Below are positions 1 through 11,365 of a stretch of DNA of 64,000 bases, in pieces. A model generated the notes under the pieces. The model saw only the letters and a list, made by a program, of their open reading frames with translations. It made no database searches and had not been told where the DNA came from. Made by a program: the position numbers and the translations under genes. The first letter of the stretch is position 1, and each line of letters begins with the position of its first letter. The stretch comes from Halichondria panicea (taxonomy: Eukaryota; Porifera; Demospongiae; Suberitida; Halichondriidae), in assembly GCF_963675165.1 (NCBI RefSeq), contig NC_087391.1:4204646-4268645 (forward strand), given 5' to 3'.

Positions 1-203
1 ATTACTTCAGTGGTTCATGAGCCAGATCTCACCCTAGTGTACTGAACAAACTTGCATGTGTGGTGTATACTATATAAGTATTAATTGTGACGGATAAAAC
101 AACTGTTTGGACAGCAATGTTACAACTTTTTAGTCACTGTTTGCTCAATACGAAATAATTATACTTCAAAAATTAATTATGAATATTGGTTGAATGTAAC
201 CAG

Positions 204-2133
204 ATTCTTCATGGATCTCCTGGAGTAAAGCCATCTGAAATTGCCATTGACTTCATTCACTCTTGCCACGCTAAATTTGCAGCTGGCATTTTCTGGATCA
301 GCTGTCGCACACCAGACATCATTGACGCCAGTCTGAAAAGCATTGAGAAAGTGAGTGAATCGACAATCACTGTGTTACCACACCCAATTTCAAGCTGTAA
401 AGTCACTGTATGAAGTGGTGGTATAAAAAGAAAGAGGCTTAATTACATGTTGTGACTGATAGACAAGCATCACTAATATGATGCCGCTGAATAGGATAAT
501 AATCGTAATAGGATAACAGAGACAGATTGCTTACTAATTCTTGTAAGTTCGTATACAGTTCACGATACATCTGTTAAGGACATACGTTGATAAGTACAGG
601 GAATTTGAAGATCGAAGTGACTTACAAAGTGTTTGTGAAGTGACGTGTTTTAATATAATTATTTTGATGATGAAGTAGGTAGGTCTAGGTTAATATGTTG
701 TGTAAAGCGCAGAGATTCCAAAGCCTTACTACGTGACTGAAATAGAAGTGACAGGTGGTATTGTAGGCAGGATTAAATGTTTAGGGGGGGGGCTTTACGC
801 ACGGTAGCGCGCCGCAAATTTTCCCGCTTTGTTGACTTCACCGTTATATCACAGTATTACAGTCTATAGATAGAGTCTACTTTCTACTTAATGGTTACAG
901 GTTGCATGCAGGTATATATAGCGTTAATAAATGTATTGCATGCAGACAATTGACAAGCCTCTGAACAAGCTGCGACTTAGTGACACACAGCAAGCATTGG
1001 TGGTCCTGGACAATACAATTGAACTGCCAAGCTCGGGAAAACTGATCAGCTTCCTAAAGCACACAAACGTTCACATCATCATTCTGTCAAAGTCAGCAGA
1101 TCCCCTCGACTTTTTCGTAAAAGAAGTTGATAAAGCCTTGATCAGAGGTTGCAGTATACACGAAGTGAAAACACTCTCAACAATTGACTCCACCCAGCGA
1201 ATCGTGTACGAAATCTCCAAGCAGTACTATCTAAAAGCAAACAACAATGATCAAGCAATCTTTGAGAAGTTGGCTGAGTTTACATCCGGCTCACCCCTAA
1301 TTGTTGATATAGCCGCACAAGTTCTGCTCAAGTATGTGCAAGAGAATTCTGACGAACCTTCTGAAGGTCTAAACCAATTTGCCGATTCCATTCAGCTTTC
1401 AAAATCTCGGAAAGTTGTCCATAAATCTCCTCCACTGGCAAGTTTTCTTCAAGGAGTTGAAGATACATGTTTTCAAGTGAGGGAAATTTCAGATGCATTC
1501 ACACACCTTGTTTCAAACGTCGCCAGTGTCTCGCCGAATCACACAGATGTGTGGGAGTCAGAGAGTAAGTATGACTCTTGGGACTCGATCGGAGCCTTGA
1601 TCCAACGTTGCGTATCCACTCCAGGAGAAATGTTGCTGCTTCAAGCCCTGTCCATTTTTGGTTGTATACCAATTCCAATTCCTTTGGTCACTACCATGTC
1701 CTCCCTGATAGCTCAGTCATCAGGTCACTCACACTTGGGTGGAATCTTGCATGAGCGACTAATGGAGGCAAAGTTGATATTAAGGTATCCCCAGCCAGTT
1801 GTTCTTCATTCTACTTACACTAAAGGTGACAAAGCCAGTGAAGAGCCACTTTTCTTATACCTTCCTCAGCACTTGGCTAGTCAGCTGTGGCTATGTAATG
1901 ACATCGATCAAGTAATGGCTGTAACAGTTGCATACAAAGCATTGCAAAAGGTTATCGACGAAAATTCATCAAAAAATCCAGAGCTCTTACATTTTTATCT
2001 CGGGCTCATCCCACCTCTTGAGGAAAAAACTGCACTACTAGCTGTTGAAAAGAAGCATTGCTACAAGGCAGTTTACGAGTTATACCTGCAGCTATCACAT
2101 CAGCTCAGCTCCACTAATCACACCCACATCTGA
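204..2133 (+). CDS. 3' end of a TPR-CHAT/NB-ARC-like gene (upstream paralogue, partial)
   Basis: Two exons are visible: 204-350 (acceptor ending CAG, donor GTGAGT) and 946-2133 (acceptor GCATGCAG, stop TGA). Both have exactly the lengths of the last two exons of the gene ending at 37748. The first holds the start of an NB-ARC-like fold, HGSPGVKPSEIA then GIFWISC. The second holds a Walker B-like strand (ALVVLDN), a sensor-like IIILSKS, a GLPL-like GSPLIVDIA and a winged-helix-like region. STAND NTPases of this type are signalling switches; here the module should be the C-terminus of a protein whose TPR/CHAT part lies left of the window. The last exon differs from its paralogue at about 16 of 395 residues and has no lesion, so both copies look functional. 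Partial at the left edge. Confidence 0.72.
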
Positions 2134-2699
2134 TTCTACGTTATTAAAGTAAGACTACATGTGTAAGAACGTACCGTATATTCTAAAAATAAGCAAAAGT
2201 GGATACACCATTTATTGTCAGAAGGGCCTCCAATATCAGTGTTTGAATGTGTCTTTACAATAGGTTTTTTTCTACAGGTTTGTTCTGTAGTTTACACTAC
2301 ATTGCTCGGACCCCTATAGAGTCTCAAAGCTATAACTTTATACATGCACATTTAAAATGTACTCCCTTACGTCTCCCTGTCATACAGATACGTCGTATGT
2401 AAATTAATTACCTCAGTGGCTATATATATTAAATGCCTTTTCACTGAAGTGATTCTATTGACTGATATTATTATTCAGTTACATGCAAGTGTGCATGTGC
2501 CTCTTAGTTTGTATTTTGTTTCTATTTACTATACTTACTGTTGCTTATTATTGTAAGCTGCCTATTTTGTGTTTCAATATTTAGCTGCCTCATATTTACG
2601 TATCCTGACACCTATATGTATGTGTCAAGTTTGTTTCTATTTTTGTATTGATTACGTATACGACTATATTTATCTTGATCTTTGTAGTAAGTATATACT
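2134..2699. other. 3' flank shared with the downstream paralogue; no gene seen
   Basis: AT-rich sequence that matches the 3' flank of the second copy (about 37750-38420) with small indels, so the duplication extends past the stop codon. No convincing ORF or RNA gene is visible. Confidence 0.6.
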
Positions 2700-3286
2700 T
2701 AGCCTCGATTCCAGGCCGATTAATATACGGCCTGATACCTATTGCATGGTGATAGTGCGCATGCGTTAGTTTATTCACCAGAATCTGGGGAGTCCCCTTT
2801 TTTCTTTCTCTCATTTACTTTCTATCTTTGTACATCAGCTTAGCTATCTATTGCGTTGTTGGCTTTCACACTAGTCTGAAGCCAGAAGAGGCTCTCATCT
2901 ACCTCTATGACGGTTGTATGGTCAGGATGTCTTACCTTAGATTTGTAAAGGCTATGGGAAGTGTATGGTGCCTCAAACTGCTACTTGCGAAGACAACCCG
3001 GCCGGCTATAGGACCATCCTAGACGTAGATGAGAGTCTCTTCTGTCTTAAAACTAGTGTGCAAGCCTTCTAGACCAACACAATAGACGGCATAAGCCACA
3101 GCTTCACAGAACTCAGTCATAGAGATAAAGTATTACGGAACATATTCTTAGTAAACGGACTAATGTCCGTATCGTTTTACCTTCGTAGTACGATTACCCA
3201 TATTGTGGGTAATTTGAAGCGCGTGCGCACTATCACCCCTGCAATAGGTACCAGGCCATATTTTAATCGGCCTTGAATCGAGGCTA
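2700..3286. mobile_element. MULE-like MITE with 9-bp target duplication
   Basis: The ends are inverted repeats, TAGCCTCGATTCCAGGCC at the left and its near complement at 3269-3286. They are flanked by a perfect 9-bp direct repeat GTATATACT (2691-2699 and 3287-3295). The element carries no coding gene. It is absent from the matching site near 38418 in the paralogous 3' flank, so it probably arrived after the tandem duplication. A 9-bp duplication is typical of Mutator-like elements; that assignment is inference. An inner imperfect palindrome spans roughly 2860-3065. Confidence 0.75.
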
Positions 3287-3553
3287 GTATATACTTGCCT
3301 AAAATCAATAATCCATGCCATGTGTTGTCGATGACACCTATTTATGTATACCTTAATGGCACTTATCCCCAATGTCAAATGGAAGTTCATGACCTTGAGA
3401 CTGACTCATAAGTATAGATAAAATTAAAAGCAGGAGTACTCCTGATAAAAGTTATTGTTAAACAGTGGTTTGCACAACAGTTGTCCAGAGCACAGCAGAT
3501 AAGTGTTTATACAACACTTTCCTAATATGGCTATACATGTAGTAGGTTATGCA

Positions 3554-4022
3554 TAGTCTCATGAATCAGCCGCCGTTCTTTTGGAACCACCGTCTGAGCA
3601 CTCTTGTCATCGTTTTATGTGCCAAGACGGAATTCCGTCTTGACCAATCAAATTGCAGAAGTCCAGTCAGGTGATGAACTTGGAGGCAGCAAAGAACTGC
3701 ACTTTGCTCAACGCAATTTGGATAATCATTACGCATGCATTACGCATGGTAAACACTTCATACATAGAAGCTGCTACGAAGCATAAGCAAGGCAAGCAGG
3801 GGTCCTTGGGCACAGATTTAGCACCACAGCAAAACACAAGTAGAGAGAGATGCCTTCGCTTGGCGATTTGTATAACAATTAGGAAATATGTGTGGGCGTA
3901 AGATCACGATTTAATTACATTCCATTGGTTTTGTGAGCAATCAACATTCCATTTTGAAATGACTTCATGACAAGAGTGCTCAGACGGTGGTTCCAAAGAA
4001 CGGCGGCTGATTCATGAGACTA
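3554..4022. mobile_element. MITE with long inverted repeats and 9-bp target duplication
   Basis: About 55 bases at each end are inverted copies, starting TAGTCTCATGAATCAGCC. The element is flanked by GGTTATGCA at 3545-3553 and 4023-4031. It is nested inside the Tc1-like element, so it is younger. It has no coding content. Related small fold-backs lie near 11449-11507 and 18911-18983. The duplication length again suggests a Mutator-type mobiliser. Confidence 0.75.
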
Positions 4023-4189
4023 GGTTATGCACTGAAGTCAGTGAAGTGCTGCCCAGATCTACAATTATGTAACACGTGCACCTTTCAGAAAACCATGTGA
4101 CTAGTCAGCTGTTTGGTGAATGAGAGAGTTTTAATAGCCTGGAGAGAGTTCAGAGTGTAGGTATTAAAGATCCATAGAGGCATGCAATC

Positions 4190-5162
4190 ATGTACAATTA
4201 TTTTTGGCAGCAAGCTTATCCAAACATTTATCAACCAGCAACTCCTTGCAATGTATCAACTACTCCTCCTGCTCAGCAAGCGCAAGCTGGGCTAACTGGT
4301 ACTGGTATAGATACTGGTCAGTGTGGTGGTGGTGCTAGCAAAAGCAAAATGGATATTCAACTCAAGGTACTGAACCCAACTAATAAAAAGGAGTTTAAGA
4401 TGTTTACTTTACGAAATATCGCATTAGACGAAACAGATAGCCCAGAAAAACTTAAGAAAATAATTATCGACCAGTGTGGTGGCTCTGTAGCTGAACAGAT
4501 GGACATGGGTTATTTTAACAAGCACTCTAAGAAGATGTGGTTGAACAACAGACTGGACATGAGTGATTTGTGGGACCTGGTGCACAAGGGAGATAACATT
4601 ACCCTTTGGTGTGCAATGAGCTCACGCAAACGCATCCAACACGATGTTGGCACAAATGATACTGAGGATATTTCTTCGGAAAAGTCAACAAAAAAGCCAA
4701 AAAAAGCTATCAAAAATGGAAGAAAAGAAGATTGAGTCTGATAAATACGAACAAGTTCTGAGCGAAAAACATGGTAAAACCTACACACACTTTCAGTATA
4801 AGCTATGGGCAGAGATGTATGTAGGGAAAGTTCACCCGTCTCTTGAAGAGCCTCCTAACGCAGCTATGTTTAGACGTGATAACAAGAAGAGTAACAAATC
4901 ACAACCTGATTTGAACAACACTGTTGTAGATGGGATGCTAACTGTTATGAACACACTTTGTCAGGCTCTGACACCAACTAAGCAGGTAGAAAAGCAGTGC
5001 CCTACTCCTACTTTCTCACCCATGAAACAAGCTCAGCTACGCAGTACGTACCTCAAACAGTTGGGTGAATTGAGAGATCTTCATGATGGTGGAGTTTTAA
5101 GCAGTGAAGAATACGAGGAACAAAGATCTAGAATTGTTAATTTACTTTGTCAATTAAAATGA
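4190..5162 (+). pseudogene. Transposon accessory gene with SHOCT-like C-terminus (one frameshift)
   Basis: Two overlapping frames together encode one protein. Frame 1 (4190-4735) has a Gln/Pro/Gly-rich start and then a compact segment of about 80 residues (IQLKVLNP to DNITLWC) that could be a ubiquitin- or PB1-like fold. Frame 2 (stop at 5162) gives a Lys-rich hinge, the block KYEQVLSEKHGKTYTHFQYK and a C-terminal helix pair (LGELRDLHDGGVLSSEEYEE) matching the SHOCT pattern. Changing frame needs a +1 shift in the A-rich overlap (about 4690-4740); an indel lesion is likelier than programmed shifting but cannot be excluded. It sits inside the Tc1-like inverted repeats and converges on the transposase. 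Function is not recognised; a DNA- or transposase-binding partner is a guess. Confidence 0.5.
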
Positions 5163-5235
5163 CACTTAAGCTACCTTTGTACATTATTAGAGTTTTGCAA
5201 AATTAATTTTCATAATAATTAAAGTGTCACATTAA

Positions 5236-6196
5236 TTATAAATAGCCAGCATGTCTGATGTAAGCTAAACAGTCAGCTTGAGTCACTGTACAAAAGGCCA
5301 TTTTCAAAGTAAGGGACGTATAAAGGTACGCAGCTTCATTAGCCTTTAGCACAGATTTAACTTTTGAGAATACTTCCTCCAACGGCATTAAGTCGGGGCT
5401 ATATGGGGGGAGAAATACAAGTCTAGCTCCCGGACCAACTCTAGTAATGATATCATACACCCTTTGAATGTGATTCTTTGCATTGTCCATTACAACGACT
5501 GATCTGGGGTTATTCCCATCAAATGGTAGTATCACAGGTAGCACACACTGAAAAACGAAGTCTTCAAATACATCACCATTCACAGAATCTGCACATACAT
5601 AAACGTCTTCAATTCCACGCGTTGTCGACATTACAGGAATTGCCAAATATCTTTTTCCAGACACTCTTAGTACGTGTGTGCGAGGTCTAGTTCTTCTAAG
5701 TGAGTAGCCAAATTTTCGAATGCTGTTCCTTCGATCTGAACCTGTCTCGTCAATCCAAATCAACATATCAGGGTCAAATACAGATATGTCAGACATGAAT
5801 TGTACCCTCTTCGTTTCACTTTGCTGTAGAGCAATAGACTGCACTCTTTTCCTAGTAAATCCATGCCTTTTGATTGTACGACATATCGTTGAGAGATGTA
5901 CCCACCTGCCGGTGATGTCAAATAGTTCCTGCCGAACTTCATCCAGGTATGCCTTGGGCTGATGAAGTATAGACTGCAGCACAGTGAATGCTTCAAAATC
6001 AGTTAAACCGTTACTGCAATTGCCAGTGGGCAGCATAGGCTCAACTGTCCCAGTTGCATAAAATAAGTGAAGATACCTATAAACGGATTTCTCACTCATG
6101 AACAAGCACTGTAGCTATTTCAGAGTAAGACATGCCTCTAATGAGACTCAACCACACAGCTCTCCACCGCAGATCATCTGAATAAGCTTTAGGCAT
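5236..6196 (-). pseudogene. Tc1/IS630-like DDE transposase, frameshifted near the N-terminus
   Basis: The minus-strand frame has an N-terminal helix-turn-helix region and a DDE core: D in WIDETGSD, D in VVVMDNAKNH and E in YSPDLMPLEEVF, with 35 residues between the last two acids by my count. This is the cut-and-paste transposase of the element at 3463-6372. The natural start is the ATG at 6196, giving MPKAYSDDLRWRAVW, a typical first helix. That frame meets a stop at about 6095, and the rest (to 5236) continues one base out of register from about 6110. One small indel therefore separates the HTH start from the catalytic part. The catalytic residues themselves are intact. Confidence 0.75.
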
Positions 6197-6563
6197 CTTT
6201 ACAATGTAGCAATTTTTAAACTCAATTTATTGGGCATGCGCACTATAGGCTTATAATTTAGCACAAGTCATGTATTAATTGTGGGCATGTACATAGTCCA
6301 TATTAGGAAAGTGTTGTATAAACAAACAAATTCCTTATCTGATGCTCTGGACAACTGTTGTGCAAACCACTGTAGTCTCGGCCGGTGTCACAGAAAATAA
6401 GGTCCGGCAGGAATTTGGTCCGGAGGACTAATTGCGCGTGCAGAAACGGTCCGTGCCGGACAGCGTTCGCGTCGCATTTCCTGTCTGGTGTCGCGTATAT
6501 TATCTGGAGTTACACCATGGTTACAATGACTAGATGCTATGCGCTGTAACTGACTATAGCACA

Positions 6564-7862
6564 ATGGAGTTTGTAGAGTACGAGGACGTATTTAACTACC
6601 TTCAAGGAGGATCTTACCCAGCTGAGCCAAGAGAAGCATTAGGAGGAAGTCAAAAAAGTTTAGAAGTCATGATGGCCTTCTTTACTACACTCATGGTGGC
6701 AGAGAGAGGCAGTGGATCAAAGATGAGGGTACAAAAAAGAGAATCATAGCTGCTTGTCATTCAGACAAGCTAGCTGGGCATTTTGGAAGAGATAAAACCA
6801 GGGAGAAGATAAGCTCTAGGTAATTATTACACTCAGTTGTACGTATGAAAAAACTTGTAATGAAATACATGCATAATTTATTATACAGGTACTACTGGAA
6901 TGGAATGATTAACAACTATGTCAAGACTTGTGATAGCTGCCAACGAGCCAATCTCACTCTTAAAAAAACACCAGCTACCCTTCACCCTGTGCCTGTCAGC
7001 AGTGTCTGGCACAGGATTGGCATTGATTTGATTGGCCCACTAAAAGAAACACCCCGTGGGAATAAGTACATCATTACGTGTACTGATTATCACTCCAAGT
7101 GGGCAGAAGCTCTTCCACTCAAAACGAAAGAAGCAGGGAGTGTAGCAGATTTTCTGTATGACCTTGTTATTATTCATAGTTGCCCCTCAATCATCATGTC
7201 TGATCAAGGAAGAGAATTTATCAACAAGGTTATATCGAACCTGTGCAAGAAGCTTCATATTGACCAGCGAATATCTTCTGCTTACCACCCTCAAACGAAT
7301 GGTCTAGACGAGAGGTTTAACCAGACATTGATTCGGTCACTGCAGAAGGTGGTTGAGACAGAAGAAGAATGGGATTTGTGTATCAAGCCTGTTCTGTTTG
7401 CTTACAGAACTTCCAAACAGGCCTCAAGCAAATACACTCCCTTCGAGCTTCTGTATGGTCGCAAACCATGTCTTCCAATTGAGCTGGAAACAGCACCTAC
7501 AGCTCAAAGTGAAACAACTCAAAGTGAAGAGGAAGGATTTTCTTCCAATGAAGCCTTCGATGACACTGTTGCAAAGCACATAGAACTTTGTAGAGACATC
7601 CGCTCAGCAGCTAAAGCCAACATTGAAGTTGCTCAGAATAGGCAGAAGAGGATCTATGATTCCAAGCATGTTCTTCCTTCCTTTAAAATAGGAGACAAGT
7701 GTTGTTGAGAAATCTTCGAAAAACAACTAGGAAAGGAGGAAAACTTGATCCAAATTGAACTGGTCCGTATGAGATTGCTGAGAGGCTGGACAAAGGATGC
7801 TACAAGCTGAAGAATGCAAGTGGAACTGTGCTGATACTTCCTGTAACTCGTCTAGGCTAAAG
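6564..7862 (+). pseudogene. Ginger-like integrase, decayed
   Basis: Exon 1 runs from ATG 6564 to 6819 (donor GTAATT) and exon 2 starts at 6889 (acceptor ATACAG). The protein opens MEFVEYEDVFNYLQGG, then has an HHCC zinc module (CHSDKLAGH and CDSCQ). The core follows: D in GIDLIGPL, D in MSDQGREF, E in HPQTNGLDERFNQTL, then a GPY motif (TGPYEIAERL). Lesions seen: a 1-base frameshift near 6640 between the start and the zinc module; a missing base at about 7700 (GACAAGTGTTG); and TGA in place of an expected Trp codon just before TGPY (about 7759). A non-LTR-linked integrase that moved this element is the likely role. Confidence 0.7.
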
Positions 7863-9654
7863 CTGTACCTACGATCCACCGAGTGAAGGTATATAGCATT
7901 AAATATCATGCATGAATGACAATCATGTATAATCATACAGATCATGCTACTGAGTTTACTCCTGATGGTCAAACCACTGTCACCTGCGGTCGTTCTACTA
8001 CCAACCCTGATGGCTCTAATGCTGCTGTCCCTCCTGGTGATCCTGCCATTCCTGATGATCCAACCACTGCCAATGATGGTTCTACTGATAGCTTTAATGC
8101 TGCTGTCCCTGATGATTTTGCTGACCGTGCAGCTTTCCCTGATCAATCTCAAGATTGTGATCAGGTGTTGAAGGAGCTTCTCTTTGATGAGCATCTTCTA
8201 CGTTTATGGAGAACTGGAGCTAGTCAGGAGTTGTATCTTGCAGAAGAAGATAAAGACTTCGATGTAAGTTATTATGACTACTGAACTGTGTATAATAATA
8301 CAATGCAGATGAATCTGCTTTCACTTGGAGAAGGGGAGTATTGTTTGAGTAAAGATGTCGATGTGTCCCTCTGGCTGGACTACAGAGCCTCAGTGAGCAA
8401 GGAACCTCCTCTCAGAGAAGCTTGGGATTTTGTCATCATAAACGGCAAGCTGCATGATGAGTTTGATGCCTTCAAGAAAGCAGAAGTACCACTCGGGACC
8501 AATTATGTTGAGATAAATCCATTGCTCGAGTATTACTCCCATCAAATCAAGATTGATTTGAAGAAGCTGATCAGCCATCGATATGGGAAGACCTACCTGC
8601 TGTTCACTATAGCTCCCACATAGATGACCTTTGTCAGTGGATCTACCAATCGAAAAAGGCTTTCAAGCAGCATGGACCATCAATCTTTCAGTTCAGAGGT
8701 TAGTATACATGCTGTATAATTATAGGCAAAGTTTGATCCCTAGCTATAATAATAGTTGAAGTTTCATACAAGTCATCATGTACGTTTTCTTTTGATTTAG
8801 ACACAGGACGTGTCAAACGCCCATTGTCCCCAGATACCGAAAGAAGTGAAGCCAAGCACTGTAAACTGGACGATGTTGGTAATACAGAATTCAGTGACAC
8901 AATTCCAGCACTAACATGCTCCGAATATCACCTGCTGTCAGGTGGAGATGAGTTAGATGATTGCATCATACATACTGCACAGGTATAATATATATACATA
9001 GTATGCATTTTGTATGTCATAAGCTGTTTAAACAAACCTAGGTACTATACACCTAGGTACTGTACCTAGGATTGGTGTCGTTATCTAATGTCAGGGATTG
9101 TGGGAGCCATGACTAGAGGGTATTCAGAACCGCTAGTCATAGCTCCCACAATCTCTTATGCCGCTTCCTACTCAGTATAATTATATTGCCATCCTATACA
9201 CACGTAACATTTTGTATCTTGTACTTTATATAGATACTGCTGAAGAGTGACAAAGATCTGTTACCTATGGCTGGAATACAAAACCCTATCCTAGGTCAAA
9301 ATCTATCGTTTCAAATAGTAACAGGACAGGCAGTACAGGTTCTTCATACTGGTGGCAATCACTGGATCACAATAGGCACTAATGGAAACAAAGTTAGGGT
9401 GTACGACAGTCTTTGATCCAAGCGTTTGCCATTTGATATCAAGGAACAAATTGCATCATTGCTGCACTGTCAAGAAACATCCTTTTCTTTGGAGTACGCA
9501 AATGTCCAGGTGGGACGATTTATAAAAAATCTGTTTAATTATGATTATATAGATATACATATACTACATGATACTGCATGGTTCTCAATTATAGAACTGT
9601 TTGTCTATAAGTTAGCTACTGTTATTATTATATCCTGCTCATGCAGGGGCAAAC

Positions 9655-10721
9655 TAGCCTCGACTCCAGCCCCTTGAATAGTGGGCCTGGTATTTACTGT
9701 TGGCGCGTGGGTGGACAATTAATTTATTATTTACCGTATTTTATCTTATTGAACGTTAAAACAGTATTTTATCTTATTGTGATAAAGAACAGAAAAAAGA
9801 AAAAGGAGAGGCTACCTCTCTGTATATACTGTAGACAGAGACAGCTAAGTAAAACATCAGCTCTGTAGATTTATTCATTAACTTGAGGCTCGGATCGGAT
9901 ACACACTCAGGCGACAAGTTAATCTTAGTTAAACCTGTGGGTAAAAAATAAATGTGGATAAGTACAGTGGCTGTGACGTAACATAATGTGAGGACTACTT
10001 ATTGATTTACACAATAGATTTACCATTGAAAGCACTGTCCATTAATACACACTCAAGCAACAAGTCCCTCGGATCGGATACACACAAGTCCCTCGGATTG
10101 TAAACACATTCAGGCCACACAGTTCTCGGACCAGATACCACGTACTTACTCTGTGACCAATTTTCGGCAAATGTCACAACAATACTTCCTTCCAGAGAGA
10201 ATGGCACTGAACGTCGAACAGACACACCAACACTTTGAAGATGGCTTCACTCAGAGAAACAAGAGGAGAAATCACCATCACAACACTTCTTTCAGAGAGA
10301 GGTGCACTGGTCCTGTCAAGCTTCACATCAATCAAGAAAGGGAGTGTCTGGAAAGCAGATGGACTTGCTCTGGGACTTGCCATAGCCGGTCGGTACGGTA
10401 CCCACATAAACACCAGCGTACAGACACTTCAACGCCTCCAGCTGCTTGTCTTTCAAGACTAGACCTGGTTTTCCAACACAGGATAACGCGTACGCGAGAG
10501 CAGAAGAGAAGGTAGCAGCCATTACACAACTTGGACTAGATTTCTTTTTTCAATGACATCATTATAAATGAAACGGATATCAATGTTTTACAAACTAATG
10601 CGGAATAAGAATACTGATAAATATACTGCAATTTACGATTACCCAGATTCTGGGTAATTCTGGTGCATGCGTAAACAGTGTATACCAGGCCGTCTTTCTC
10701 AGCGGCTTGGAATCGAGGCTA
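9655..10721. mobile_element. MULE-like element inserted at a splice acceptor
   Basis: Terminal inverted repeats TAGCCTCGACTCCAGCC and GGCTTGGAATCGAGGCTA belong to the same family as 2700-3286. A perfect 9-bp duplication GGGGCAAAC lies at 9646-9654 and 10722-10730. The target was the acceptor and first bases of the Ulp1 active-site exon. The interior is not simple MITE filler: its minus strand holds a helicase fragment, and the left part has a short repeat (ACCGTATTTTATCTTATTG) also found at 17400-17480. Confidence 0.78.
10160..10522 (-). pseudogene. RecQ-like helicase fragment captured inside the MULE-like element
   Basis: The minus strand from 10522 reads MAATFSSALAYALSCVGK and then LKDKQLEALKCLYAG and VPTGYGKS. 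The pattern is a Q-motif-like KQxEAL followed by the superfamily-2 Walker A (PTGYGKS), as in RecQ helicases. After a frame change the strand continues with FQTLPFLIDVKLD and SVVMVISPLVSL, matching the motif Ia region, and then SAILSGRK. Only the N-terminal part of a helicase domain is present and it is frameshifted, so it cannot work. Gene capture by a Mutator-like element (a Pack-MULE) is the most economical reading. Confidence 0.6.
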
Positions 10722-11365
10722 GGGGCAAACCAACAAAAAAGATTGTGGAGTTTTTGCAGTAGCTTTTGCTATGGCTATGTGCAATGAAATGGTCCCAGAA
10801 GAGCTCACCTTTTATCAGGAAAGAATTAGAGGACACCTCCAGTTTTGCCTTGAGGACAAGTTGATGCGGCACTTTCCATCAAAACATCGCAAATGTTCTG
10901 TTAAAACTCTGAAAACCGAGATAGTGCAAGTTTTCTGCAAGTGTAGACGTCAAGAAAAGGGTGAAATGATAGAATGTGCAAAATGCGAGGAGTGGTACCA
11001 CAAGACCTGTATCACAGTTCCTGGCAGTGCCTGGAGTGATGCTGAATTTGAGTGGTCTTGTGATAATTGTTCTCCCTGACTAGACTGATGATAATAATAA
11101 TTAAAGTATTCATGTATCACTATTGATTAATTTGCAGCTGATCATTACTAAAACTTCTATTGCTGTTTTACCTTCTATTGCTGTTTACTCTTACACTGAC
11201 TCTGTACCTTGCTGCTGTAAATGAATTTGGCTAATGGGTGGTTTTGACCATATGTTTTGACAGTGTAGATCTATTACAGATGTTCTGCTAAAAAGTAATC
11301 CATTTCCGCTAGTGTTTAGTGTCCAGCCGGACACATTTTTGGCCCGGACTGTATTTGCTGTGACA

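Larger units (their letters stand above)
3463..6372. mobile_element. Tc1/mariner-IS630-like transposon with two genes
   Basis: Ends are inverted repeats: CAGTGGTTTGCACAACAG at the left and its complement ending at 6372. The similarity continues inward for about 70 bases (a TCCAGAGC block, then ACACTTTCCTAATATGG). Inside are a minus-strand DDE transposase and a plus-strand accessory gene, convergent, plus a later MITE insertion at 3554-4022. TA follows the right end, as expected for this superfamily; the left junction (TTAAA) does not give a clean TA duplication. A related end fragment occurs near 49779-49806. Confidence 0.75.
7941..11079 (+). pseudogene. Ulp1-type cysteine protease with C-terminal PHD finger, decayed
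   Basis: Exons read as 7941-8263, 8309-8698, 8801-8982, 9234-9509 and 10723-11079, all with GT-AG borders. The first encodes an Asp/Pro/Ala-rich linker. The fourth has the C48 His and Asp (GGNHWI, VYDSL). The last has the Gln and Cys (GQTNKKDCGVFAVAFA) and then a Cys4-His-Cys3 PHD finger (CKCRRQEKGEMIECAKC). Lesions: a frame change near 8580-8600 in exon 2, a TGA directly after VYDSL (about 9415), and a transposon (9655-10721) at the start of the last exon. C48 proteases cleave ubiquitin-like proteins; PHD fingers read histone tails. A role in element targeting or de-modification is inference. Confidence 0.62.
6386..11365 (+). mobile_element. Ginger-like DNA transposon, copy 1 (integrase + Ulp1 protease + PHD)
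   Basis: The element starts TGTCACAGAAAATAAGGTCC and ends with a near complement (CTGTGACA at 11358-11365). It is flanked by CCGG at 6382-6385 and CCGC at 11366-11369, a 4-bp duplication with one CpG-type change. It encodes a Ty3/Gypsy-like integrase with zinc-binding start and GPY motif, but no reverse transcriptase or LTRs, which is the hallmark of Ginger DNA transposons. A downstream exon set encodes a C48 (Ulp1-type) cysteine protease and PHD finger. Several lesions and a nested 1,067-bp insertion show it is dead. Confidence 0.7.

Noticed and set aside
6386-7862. LTR retrotransposon (Ty3/Gypsy) reading of the integrase
   Set aside because: No reverse transcriptase, protease, gag or LTRs; inverted ends with 4-bp flanks and introns fit a Ginger-type DNA transposon better.
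7916-8194. Overlapping Leu-rich plus-strand and Ile/Arg-rich minus-strand ORFs
   Set aside because: They shadow the linker exon 7941-8263 of the Ulp1-PHD gene, which has proper splice borders.
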